Source of the DNA: Candidatus Gastranaerophilales bacterium
GTDB lineage: Bacteria > Cyanobacteriota > Vampirovibrionia > Gastranaerophilales > Gastranaerophilaceae
Direction: 5' to 3'
Length of the DNA: 35,606 nt
NCBI GenBank assembly: GCA_944324245.1
Contig: CALUVO010000001.1
Location: 1 to 35,606 of the forward strand
The translations under genes and the position numbers were made by a program. The number at the start of each line of letters is the position of its first letter. Within the stretch, counting starts at the first letter, position 1. Of this stretch, positions 21,509 through 29,374 are shown piece by piece. Below the pieces are notes generated by a model. The model was not told where the DNA came from, searched no databases, and worked only from the letters and a program-made list of their open reading frames with translations.

Positions 21509-24148
21509 ATGTCAGACATTAATTCCTTTGAAATAATACAAAATAAACTGGACGCACTGGTTGAAAAAATAGTACAAAAAGAAAATTCTGATGAGGATTT
21601 TCGTATTACTTATGCTCAAATTTTAGAAAAGATTAACACTAAAATGGATCTTTTTTCTAATGATGATACATATGAGCGTATAAATTTAATCGGTGCGGAA
21701 CTGAATAAACTATTGCAGGAGCGTCAGGAAGTTATTGATGCAAAATTTAATGCTGTAAAAGGTGAATTTGATAATTTAAATGAAATATTGCTAAATTCTT
21801 TGAAAACTCCGGAGCTTCTTGCTGCTTTTAACAAAATTCAGAATCAAATACATTATTTTTCTGAAGAACAAGAAAGTCAAAAATTTACATTTAATTCTAT
21901 AATTTCTCATATTGAAAAATTTGGTACACTTGAAGAAACGAATGATAATATAAGAGCAAATTTTGCTATTGTAAAAGAACAAAATACAATTATAAATGAG
22001 AATGTTAATAAACAAATTGACTTATTAAATAAATATAATTCTTTGATTGAAGAAAATAATCAAAAACTGTTAGATGACTTAAATACTGTTATTTTAAGCA
22101 TTAGAGAATTCTCTGAATTGACAAATAAAGACAGTGAAGAAATAAAAAAAATTATCAATGAAAAAATTGATTCAGTTCTTCAAGAAGCAAAAGAAGCAGA
22201 TACTTTGATAAGTGTTTTGAATAATAATCTTACTACTTTAATGCAGGTTGTCGGCAACATATTTGATGATGAATCATTTCAGGAGACAAAGTCAGATATT
22301 GCTGATATACTAGTAAAAACAGCATTTCTATCAGAAGCTGTTTCTAAATTAGCTACAAAAGATGAACTGTTAAGTAATTCTGAAAAAAATAAGGAAGAAA
22401 TTAAAGAAAATACAAAGCAGCTGGTTGGCTCGCTTGAAGAAAAAATTCTTGCAAAACTTGACTTCTCTTCTCTTGAAGATATAAAAAATTATACAGAAAA
22501 AATGTTCTTTCAAGGTACTGAAGTACTAAAAGAAGAAATGTGGGCAATAAAAGACAATGTTGCTAATTTTAGCAAAGAATCTCTTAAAAAGTCTGATTTT
22601 GATAATACAATACATGAGTTTAAAGAATTCAATAATAACATAAAGGAAGATTTAACTGATGTTATTTCAGAAGAAAGTGTTGCTACATCAGACCAATTGA
22701 AAGAAATATCAACATCTATCGAAGCATTAAGTGAAAATACAACAGAAAATAATAATGAATTATCTTCTCATTTGACAGAAATATCAACATCAATTGAAAC
22801 ATTAAGAGATGATATATCAGAAAATAATTCTACTGCTTCTTCCCAGTTAGTAGAAATTTCAACTCTAATTGAGACATTAAAAGAAAATGTTTCTCAATTA
22901 GTTTTAAACGAACAAAAATGTCAAATAGAGAAACTTTTGCAGGATTTGCAGTCAAAGTTTGTCACGCAACTAGTTCAAATAGCAGACAACATCTCGTTTG
23001 ATGAGCAGGCAGATGACATAAATGAAAATATATTTGATACTTGCAAAAATATTAAAGAAAAAATAACGACTGATATAGAGTCTGTAAAAAATGATATTCA
23101 GCAGCTGCAAAATAATTCTCTGACAGATAATAACAAGATAGTTGATATTTTGTCTCAGATTGATGATGCTGTTAATAATGATATAACAAGCGATTTAAAA
23201 ACTCTTATTTCAAGTTTCAAATTGTTAACCAGTGGTGTAAATAACGACAAAGATTATTTGTATACACTACCTGATATTGAATCTGACTTATCTAAAATAA
23301 GAGTTGATTTACAAAATATTCAAAAGACATTAAATTCTTCTGGTGATGGTATAGAAGAAGACCAAGCTGATATAACATCTAAGATTACCAGTATTAAAAA
23401 AACTGTTGAGAAAATTCAGCAAAGTCCGATAAATTCAGAAATTGCAGAAGTAAAAGCCCTTTTTACCGGCTTGAATGAAGATATTTCAAGCATTAGTAAA
23501 CGTACAAATAAACTTATAATCGCTTCTGATGAGGTTAACAAAGCATTAAAGTCAAATGTTATAGCTTTTACCTCCTTGATAAACAACTTTGAAAAACAGA
23601 GCAAAGAATTTTACAATTCAACTTTTATGAAAGAACTGGACACCAGAATCGAAAATCTCTCTAAGATGACAGCGTCTCTTGTTCAATCCGATCAGGTTAT
23701 GACAGAAGCATTTATGTATATGGGCGAATGGATAGATACAGCAAGTGATTCATTTGATGAAATAAAAACAGATGTATCAAAAATGAAAAAGTCGCTCCTG
23801 TCAGATGAAGCAGGTGCTGCACAGAGTCTTGAGCTTACAATTAACAATTTAAGTCAGAAAGTCGTTGAGCAAGATACAATAATTGGAGCTATTGATGAAA
23901 AATTGAATCAACTTGTTGCTCAACAACAAGAAACAAAAGAATTAAAATCTCTTATAGAATATGTTGCATCTCAAGTCAGCCTGACAAATGAAAAGGTTGT
24001 TGAAAATGATAAACTTGCTCAAAAAATAGCAAATATTGAAAAGCAGCTGAAAAAAATAGAAAAAAATGTTGCTGCAATTACTGAATATATTGATGAAGAT
24101 GATTCAGAAGAAGATGAATTCTTCGATGAAGATGATTCTGAAGATTAA
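21509..24148 (+). CDS. Large coiled-coil protein with acidic tail, unknown
   Basis: The 879-residue product has no recognisable catalytic domain. It is almost wholly helical in character, rich in Glu, Lys, Asn, Ile and Leu with heptad-like spacing, and has few aromatic residues or Pro, so a long coiled-coil rod is likely. Residues about 399-470 contain three copies of a 25-residue unit built on EIS-T-S/L-IE-L-E. There is no signal peptide or membrane segment. The C-terminus is strikingly acidic (IDEDDSEEDEFFDEDDSED). Such proteins may act as cytoskeletal, scaffolding or chemotaxis-related rods; no direct evidence favours one. Base composition matches its neighbours. Its stop interlocks with that of a small minus-strand gene. 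Confidence 0.8.
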   Translation: MSDINSFEIIQNKLDALVEKIVQKENSDEDFRITYAQILEKINTKMDLFSNDDTYERINLIGAELNKLLQERQEVIDAKFNAVKGEFDNLNEILLNSLKTPELLAAFNKIQNQIHYFSEEQESQKFTFNSIISHIEKFGTLEETNDNIRANFAIVKEQNTIINENVNKQIDLLNKYNSLIEENNQKLLDDLNTVILSIREFSELTNKDSEEIKKIINEKIDSVLQEAKEADTLISVLNNNLTTLMQVVGNIFDDESFQETKSDIADILVKTAFLSEAVSKLATKDELLSNSEKNKEEIKENTKQLVGSLEEKILAKLDFSSLEDIKNYTEKMFFQGTEVLKEEMWAIKDNVANFSKESLKKSDFDNTIHEFKEFNNNIKEDLTDVISEESVATSDQLKEISTSIEALSENTTENNNELSSHLTEISTSIETLRDDISENNSTASSQLVEISTLIETLKENVSQLVLNEQKCQIEKLLQDLQSKFVTQLVQIADNISFDEQADDINENIFDTCKNIKEKITTDIESVKNDIQQLQNNSLTDNNKIVDILSQIDDAVNNDITSDLKTLISSFKLLTSGVNNDKDYLYTLPDIESDLSKIRVDLQNIQKTLNSSGDGIEEDQADITSKITSIKKTVEKIQQSPINSEIAEVKALFTGLNEDISSISKRTNKLIIASDEVNKALKSNVIAFTSLINNFEKQSKEFYNSTFMKELDTRIENLSKMTASLVQSDQVMTEAFMYMGEWIDTASDSFDEIKTDVSKMKKSLLSDEAGAAQSLELTINNLSQKVVEQDTIIGAIDEKLNQLVAQQQETKELKSLIEYVASQVSLTNEKVVENDKLAQKIANIEKQLKKIEKNVAAITEYIDEDDSEEDEFFDEDDSED
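22703..22900. repeat. 75-bp degenerate tandem repeat in the coiled-coil gene
   Basis: Units start at 22703, 22778 and 22853, each with GAAAT(A/T)TCAAC, encoding a 25-residue EISTSIE-type unit. The third copy is partial. The period of 25 does not equal whole heptads plus stutters as usual (21 or 28), so each repeat shifts the coiled-coil phase. Confidence 0.65.
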
Positions 24149-24348
24149 TTGTTGCTCAGAACGAGCTTAAATGTTGCAAGATTTTTAATTGCAAACAATT
24201 TTGTTTTCATATTCTGTTCTTCATTGATTTTAAAAATTCTTATAATACGCTGGATTTCTTCAACATTTTTACGTGATGAAATGTCATATACATTTTTAAT
24301 CGGATCTGAAACAACGTCCATTATAGTATTTAATTCATGTTCTTGCAT
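24145..24348 (-). CDS. Small hypothetical protein
   Basis: The 67-residue product is Ile- and Lys-rich and probably helical, without a recognised domain. The call rests on a good ribosome binding site, AGAGGA nine bases before the ATG, and on a start that does not clash with any other gene. Its stop overlaps the stop of the large coiled-coil gene (TTAA serves both strands). A plus-strand frame at 24149-24388 covers the same DNA but has no ribosome binding site and is unlikely to be used. Confidence 0.55.
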   Translation of the reverse strand: MQEHELNTIMDVVSDPIKNVYDISSRKNVEEIQRIIRIFKINEEQNMKTKLFAIKNLATFKLVLSNN

Positions 24349-24551
24349 AATAGGTATTCCTCTAAGACTCTATATTTCTATAAAGTGAATTTGATTATAA
24401 AAATTGCTAAATTTGTTATGAATTGTTAAGAAATATATACAAAGTATATAAAATTATATTCAAATCTAAAGATATACTTGAAATAGTGGATAAATTTATA
24501 ATATATTCATATATAATATAAGACATATCAGTGATATAAAAAGGAGACCTT

Positions 24552-24806
24552 ATGCTGCCTATAGTATCAGAAGAGCACGCATCTTTAGCATTTGCGGAGA
24601 TATTTCAGGATGTTCACGGTTGGAGAAAAAAGATGATTCATTATATCAAAGATGAAAATCCTGAAATTAACAGTGCAATTATAGAAGCAGCAAATAATAC
24701 AGACTTGGATCCCAAAGCCGTTGCATTAGGAGCCTATATGACATATATCCTGCTTGAAATGGCCGCAAAAGATGATGACAACATGGGATATGATATCGAA
24801 GACTAA
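24552..24806 (+). CDS. Small acidic hypothetical protein
   Basis: The 84-residue protein is soluble and acidic, with an all-helical look: LPIVSEEHASLAFAEIFQ, a basic HGWRKKMIHYIKDENPEI, then AVALGAYMTYILLEMAAK and an Asp-rich end. No family recognised. AAAGGAG lies five bases before the ATG, a strong site. The upstream 200 bases (24349-24551) are very AT-rich and hold only promoter-like words. It ends two bases from the stop of the convergent gene at 24809. Confidence 0.7.
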   Translation: MLPIVSEEHASLAFAEIFQDVHGWRKKMIHYIKDENPEINSAIIEAANNTDLDPKAVALGAYMTYILLEMAAKDDDNMGYDIED

Positions 24807-24808
24807 TA

Positions 24809-25171
24809 TTACTGAACGATTTTTATTTTAAAATTTTGTATCGGCTGATTTGTTAATAGTTTTTTCTGATTTTCAAGTGTATTTTTTATGGAGAAAATCC
24901 AGCCTGTCTTAGGATTTACAAACAGAAAAAATGCTGCCTGACTTTCAAGTATACGCTGCTGTTTGTCGATTATCAACTCTCCTTTATCAGAAAGTTCAAA
25001 AATCGTAAAAGACAACGGTGTTGTAATATTACTGTCTATGTATGCATCAAACATAGTATTTCGAAGCTTTGTTGTATCTTTTAACACCGGCTGGTCCTTA
25101 TATGTCGTACACCAGTGATAAAGCCTTGTAACTATTTTATCAATTTTATTTGTTTGATTGTTTTCGTTCAT
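24809..25171 (-). CDS. Hypothetical protein cotranslated with the GGDEF gene
   Basis: The 120-residue product shows no known domain. It is polar, with a beta-rich centre (SFTIFELSDKGELIIDKQQR, AAFFLFVNPKTGWIFSIKN). Its start lies inside the last codons of the GGDEF gene (26-base overlap, different frame), so its translation probably depends on ribosomes finishing that gene. The coupling suggests a partner or regulator of the cyclic-di-GMP protein, by inference only. Confidence 0.65.
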   Translation of the reverse strand: MNENNQTNKIDKIVTRLYHWCTTYKDQPVLKDTTKLRNTMFDAYIDSNITTPLSFTIFELSDKGELIIDKQQRILESQAAFFLFVNPKTGWIFSIKNTLENQKKLLTNQPIQNFKIKIVQ

Positions 25172-27065
25172 CCATTAATCCTATAAACTCATCAACCAGT
25201 TTTTCATTCCATTTTTTGCCTGATTCAAGTCTGATTATTTCAAGCGCTTCTTCTTTTGATCTTGCCACTCTGTAAGGACGTGCCTGTATAAGAGCAAAGT
25301 ATGCATCAATAAGCAGTATAATTTGTGATGAAACGGGTATATCTTCTCCGCTAATCTGCTTTGGATATCCGGTACCATCCCAATTTTCGTGATGGGCTTC
25401 TATTATAGGAACTATATCCGTTATTGAAGTTATCGGTTTTAATATTTTTCTGGCTGCTATAAGCGGGTGTTCTTTTATTTGTTTCTTTTCTTCCTCAGTT
25501 AAAGGCTCTTTTTTATTCAGGATTTCTTCAGGAATCATTAGTTTTCCTATGTCATAAAGAAGCATTGCTATTTTTAGCTTGTCTATATCTTCTTTCGACA
25601 TTTCCATTTTCTTGCCCAGTTCAATTGCAAGAGATACTTTTTGTTTTGTTACTCCTCGTTTATAGTGATTATTGTATGTCTGAGCAAGAGTATCTGCAAC
25701 GGAAAAAATAGTATCTTTTGTATCCGCCGCATTTATGGCTTTTAGTTTTGAAGTAACTTCTTTGGCAATTTTATCAGGTATGGGCACTTTTTGCTTTGTA
25801 AGAATATCCATAAAAGCGCCGAATGCAACTTCATGCCACTCGGCTTCATCATTTGCCGTTTTGACCAGAGTAACTCTGTTTCTTCCGTTAATTTTAGATT
25901 TGTACATTGCCTGATCTGTTAAATCAAGAAGTTCATCAAGTTTTATAGAATGTTCCGGAAATGTACCGACACCCAGACTGGCCGTAATATGACCTATTGT
26001 ATCAAGTTCTTTTGCTTCTATTGCCGCACGGATTCTTTCTGCGGCAATCATTGCACCGGAAGAATCTACGCCTGGTAAAAGAACAGAAAATTCTTCACCC
26101 CCAAGACGTGCAGGCGTATCTATAGAACGGGCATTTTTCTTTAAAATATCAGCAATTGTTTTTATTGCTAAATCTCCAAAAAAGTGTCCGTAGGTATCAT
26201 TGATTTTTTTTAGATAATCCAAATCAAGGCTTATTATAGAAAATGGTTGGTGCAGACGCATTGCACGTTCCGCTTCTTTTTGCAGTGCCTGATTAAAGTA
26301 TCTTCTGTTGTATAATTCAGTTAAAGAGTCTGTTACAGCCTCTTTTTTCAGATTTTCAAATAAATTTGCTATTGTAATAGCCATTTCTACCTGATTACCA
26401 AATAAAGTCAAAAAGTTCAATTCTTTGTCTGTAACATCTTCCCTGGGGGAAAAGACCATCATAACCCCGAATGGTTTGTTGGACGGATTTAGAGGGATAC
26501 ATATAACACTTTTGCTCACACCCAACTTATTAATTGCATCTATAACCTCCTGCTTAAAGTCATATAACAGACTATTTATAACTTCCAGATAGTTTTTGGA
26601 ATGCAATATGCTTTTTTCTTCAATTGCTTTTGATATAAGCATCTGTGAGTCATATTTCAGATGATATTCGTGTATATCAATATTTTTTTCATTTAAATAT
26701 TCAGTTAATTTTTTCAATATTGGGCTGTCTGAAAAAGCTTTTACTTTATAGTATTTTCCTTTTTCATCATCACATACCTGCAGAATTGTACTGTTTATAT
26801 AGCCCATTTCACCATGCAGGGAATTTACAAGCTTTTGCAGAACACTTGACAATGGTTCTGATGAATTCATCAGCTCCCATACGTGTTTTAAGGTTAAAAA
26901 TGCTTTGTTTGCCTGATCTAACTCCTGTGTTCTTTGCACAATCTCTTTTTCAAGCGCCAGATTTCGTTCATAAATTTCTATGAATTCTTTTTTATTACTT
27001 GAAATACTGTATTCTATTTCATTTACTTTTTGTGTATATTCTTTGAATTTTTTAAATAAATCCAT
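25146..27065 (-). CDS. GAF-GGDEF-degenerate HD-GYP signalling protein
   Basis: The 639-residue protein has a coiled-coil lead (1-60), a GAF-like sensor domain (about 65-235), a GGDEF domain with GGEEF (322-326) and an RxxD inhibitory site (R313-D316) five residues earlier, and a C-terminal HD-GYP-like domain (about 455-620). The diguanylate cyclase looks active, making cyclic di-GMP, with product feedback. The HD-GYP part has HHENWDGTGYP (558-568) and H533, but the first metal His is V472 and the HD pair is Y504-D505. Loss of two metal ligands suggests it cannot hydrolyse cyclic di-GMP and may bind or sense instead. No membrane segments, so cytoplasmic. It overlaps the small gene at 24809-25171. 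Confidence 0.9.
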   Translation of the reverse strand: MDLFKKFKEYTQKVNEIEYSISSNKKEFIEIYERNLALEKEIVQRTQELDQANKAFLTLKHVWELMNSSEPLSSVLQKLVNSLHGEMGYINSTILQVCDDEKGKYYKVKAFSDSPILKKLTEYLNEKNIDIHEYHLKYDSQMLISKAIEEKSILHSKNYLEVINSLLYDFKQEVIDAINKLGVSKSVICIPLNPSNKPFGVMMVFSPREDVTDKELNFLTLFGNQVEMAITIANLFENLKKEAVTDSLTELYNRRYFNQALQKEAERAMRLHQPFSIISLDLDYLKKINDTYGHFFGDLAIKTIADILKKNARSIDTPARLGGEEFSVLLPGVDSSGAMIAAERIRAAIEAKELDTIGHITASLGVGTFPEHSIKLDELLDLTDQAMYKSKINGRNRVTLVKTANDEAEWHEVAFGAFMDILTKQKVPIPDKIAKEVTSKLKAINAADTKDTIFSVADTLAQTYNNHYKRGVTKQKVSLAIELGKKMEMSKEDIDKLKIAMLLYDIGKLMIPEEILNKKEPLTEEEKKQIKEHPLIAARKILKPITSITDIVPIIEAHHENWDGTGYPKQISGEDIPVSSQIILLIDAYFALIQARPYRVARSKEEALEIIRLESGKKWNEKLVDEFIGLMDERKQSNK

Positions 27066-27132
27066 ATTTGTTTGATTATTATTGTACCGTGGAGTTTTAT
27101 TATACTACTTTTTGCTTACAAATGTAAGGGTT

Positions 27133-28197
27133 TTAGAATAAAATTTTGTCAATAAGAGATATTAATTGTTCCGGCTTTATCAGTCTGCAGCATTTGTTTT
27201 TATCTGTTTTAAGCCTGCAATTCTTTTTAAGACAAGGACGGCAGTCTAATTCGGGAGCAAGTACATAACAATTGTCGCCGAAGGGTGCACTTCTTTTCTC
27301 CGCTGTAGCACTGAATAAAGTTATTATTGCAGGTTTTGAAACAGCCCAGGCTATATGAGCGCTTCCTGAATCAGGTGAAATTACTATGTCACAGCGTCTG
27401 AACAACTCTGCAAGTTCTTCGAGATTTGTTTTACCCGCAAGATTTATACTGTTTGTGCAGGTAGTTTGTTCTAATATCCTATTTATTAACGCATTATCAG
27501 AGTCCATGCCTGTAAATATGATATTTGCTTTGTCTTTTAAAGACTCAATCACTTCAGACCAGTAGGGTTCATACCAGTGCTTGTTTTTCCAGGTAGTTGC
27601 CGGTGAAATTGCTATAATTTTTTTTGTTTTATCAATACATTCTAGCAGTTTATCAATTTTTTCTTTGACCTGTTTTGATGAAGGTTTTAGAACAAACTTT
27701 ATTTCGGACGTATCCGCACCGAGATGTGCTGCAAATTCAAGGTTTCTTTTTACTACATGATAATCCGGATCAAAGAGCTTATGCGATTGGGGGTATATCT
27801 CATTTGAAAACAGCCAGTAAAATTCTCGGCCACCTGAGAGTGTAATTTTCCTTTTAATATTTAAAAATGGAAGTATAGAGGCGCTTTTAAAAAGCTGCTG
27901 TGTATCAAGAACTGCGTCATAATGTTCCTCATTAATAGAATCTACTATATCTTTGAATTCTTTAATGTTTTTTAGAGAAATTATTCTGCGTTTTTTCCAC
28001 TCTTTTTTAGGTAATACATAGCATTTGTCAATCAGAGGATTATCTTTTATAAAAAGCTGTGCTTTGTCTTCTACAACCCAGCCAATTTTACAATCGGGAA
28101 ATGACTTTTTTATTGCGTAAGCAGCGGGAAGTGTGTGTATTGTGTCTCCAAGTGCACTAAGACGTAATATAAGAACTTTTTTTAACTCGTTATCCAT
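27133..28197 (-). CDS. Glycosyltransferase family 9 (heptosyltransferase-like)
   Basis: The protein has the GT9 layout: an N-terminal VLILRLSALGDTIHTLPA strand-loop, a middle linker, then ISPATTWKNKHW and the donor-site PDSGSAHIAWAVSKP. A late Cys-rich CRPC-KKNCR segment is usual for this family. GT9 enzymes add ADP-heptose or related sugars to lipopolysaccharide inner core at the inner membrane, so an LPS-type outer envelope is likely. I start at 28197, so the protein is 354 residues, because LRLSALGD normally sits within 15 residues of the start. A longer form from 28278 would add 27 basic residues; neither start has a clear ribosome binding site. Confidence 0.88.
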   Translation of the reverse strand: MDNELKKVLILRLSALGDTIHTLPAAYAIKKSFPDCKIGWVVEDKAQLFIKDNPLIDKCYVLPKKEWKKRRIISLKNIKEFKDIVDSINEEHYDAVLDTQQLFKSASILPFLNIKRKITLSGGREFYWLFSNEIYPQSHKLFDPDYHVVKRNLEFAAHLGADTSEIKFVLKPSSKQVKEKIDKLLECIDKTKKIIAISPATTWKNKHWYEPYWSEVIESLKDKANIIFTGMDSDNALINRILEQTTCTNSINLAGKTNLEELAELFRRCDIVISPDSGSAHIAWAVSKPAIITLFSATAEKRSAPFGDNCYVLAPELDCRPCLKKNCRLKTDKNKCCRLIKPEQLISLIDKILF

Positions 28198-28371
28198 TTT
28201 TTTATTATATAAAAAACTCAATAACCATACGAAAGATTTACTCTTCTTAATGTTTTTTAGACTTTTTGGTGGAGTCATGAATTTATCAAATTTATTATTA
28301 TAGAAAAGTTGAAAATCGTCGATTATAAAAAATAGAACTACCCCAGCTATAAACAGGAAGGTTATTCACTA

Positions 28372-28620
28372 ATGAGCAGTAAAAAAGTCCTCAAGCTCCG
28401 TCAATCAATATTAAAATACAACACAGAACTTTTAAAATTAAAAACACATCTGCCCTCCAGTGATGATGCAAATGTTAAATATAATAAAATTCTGATAAAA
28501 AAAGCAGTCTGCAGACAGGAACTTGAAGATACAAATGTATCCTTAGTTCACAAAATATTAAAGACTTTTTCCAAAACAAGCAAAAGTGAAAAGCTGATTT
28601 GTGATTATTTCAAATCATAA
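28372..28620 (+). CDS. Small basic hypothetical protein
   Basis: The 82-residue product is Lys-rich, helical in character and unrecognised. AGGAAGG lies ten bases before the ATG. It occupies the space between the divergently placed glycosyltransferase gene and the convergent thymidine kinase gene, with its stop adjacent to the kinase stop (no gap). A DNA- or RNA-binding role is possible from its charge alone; I would not claim one. Confidence 0.6.
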   Translation: MSSKKVLKLRQSILKYNTELLKLKTHLPSSDDANVKYNKILIKKAVCRQELEDTNVSLVHKILKTFSKTSKSEKLICDYFKS

Positions 28621-29235
28621 TCATTTTGTAAAATTTAACAGCCTGAACGATTTTTTCTTATTTTCCGCTTCTCTGTCAGGGAGTTCATAGCAGTTAAGGC
28701 ATCTTGCTTCATAAGTTTCATCTCCGCCTATCATAATAAGAGGAGAAGATTTGTCTGCAGGAAATCCGTTTATAAGCCTTTGTGTTCTTGTTGCATGGTC
28801 AGAACCGCATTTCATACAAACAGCCGTTAATTTATCCACTCTGTCTGCAAAGCAGAGTAATTCCGGCATTGAGCCGAATGGTTCGCCTTTAAAATCCAAA
28901 TCCAGACCTGATGCTATAACTCTTTTACCGTGTTCAACCAGTTTTTTTACAACAGTTACTATGTCATTGTCAAAGAACTGTATTTCATCAATAGCAATTA
29001 CTTCATCTTCAGGTGAAATCGTATTTAAAATTTCCCGGGCATTTTTAACTGTTATTGCATCAAGCCACAGACCGTTTCTGGATTCTATATAATCACCCTT
29101 TGCTCTCGTATCAAGTTCGGGAGAGATTACTTTTACTTTCTTCTGTGCTATAATACATCTTTTTACTCTGCGCAAAAGTTCTTCTGTCTTTCCGCAGCTC
29201 ATAGGCCCTGTTATTATTTCAAAGTGGTAACCCAT
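28621..29235 (-). CDS. tdk: Thymidine kinase
   Basis: The enzyme phosphorylates thymidine to dTMP with ATP, in the nucleotide salvage pathway. It is the type II kinase: P-loop GPMSCGKTEELLRRVKR, Walker B-like AIDEIQFFD, ASGLDLDFKGEPFG and a zinc ribbon with CMKC and CLNC. The start at 29235 gives 204 residues, typical for the family, and GGGGA lies eight bases upstream. A start at 29271 would place the inverted repeat at 29262-29277 partly in coding sequence. It is convergent with the small gene at 28372 and divergent from the histidine kinase operon. Confidence 0.93.
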   Translation of the reverse strand: MGYHFEIITGPMSCGKTEELLRRVKRCIIAQKKVKVISPELDTRAKGDYIESRNGLWLDAITVKNAREILNTISPEDEVIAIDEIQFFDNDIVTVVKKLVEHGKRVIASGLDLDFKGEPFGSMPELLCFADRVDKLTAVCMKCGSDHATRTQRLINGFPADKSSPLIMIGGDETYEARCLNCYELPDREAENKKKSFRLLNFTK

Positions 29236-29261
29236 AGTAATATCCCCAAATCTCCAATATT

Positions 29262-29277
29262 TTACATTCACATGTAA
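29262..29277. promoter_or_regulatory. Palindrome TTACAT-N4-ATGTAA upstream of tdk
   Basis: TTACAT (29262-29267) and ATGTAA (29272-29277) are perfect inverted repeats around TCAC, about 27-42 bases ahead of the tdk start. If the -10 at 29307-29312 is used, the site lies in the leader, where it could be a repressor site or a small RNA hairpin with a 4-base loop. Confidence 0.45.
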
Positions 29278-29306
29278 TCAAATTTTTACATGACATTCTT
29301 CCCCTT

Positions 29307-29335
29307 ATTATATGATAAATTTAAAAATATTTTAA
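29307..29335 (-). promoter_or_regulatory. Predicted tdk promoter
   Basis: On the minus strand, TTAAAA (29335-29330) and a perfect TATAAT (29312-29307) are 17 bases apart. The tdk start lies about 70 bases downstream of the -10. Confidence 0.5.
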
Positions 29336-29357
29336 TAATTAGCCCCGACAATTGCCC

Positions 29358-29369
29358 TATGTTAACATA
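29358..29369. promoter_or_regulatory. 12-bp palindrome before the histidine kinase gene
   Basis: TATGTTAACATA is a perfect palindrome 6 bases ahead of the ATG at 29375, in the place where a Shine-Dalgarno sequence is absent. It could be an operator overlapping the transcription start of a short-leader or leaderless transcript. Confidence 0.4.
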
Positions 29370-29374
29370 TTATT

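Noticed and set aside
24149-24388. Plus-strand frame after the coiled-coil gene
   Set aside because: It has no ribosome binding site, begins one base after the upstream stop, and covers the minus-strand gene at 24145-24348, which has a better start.
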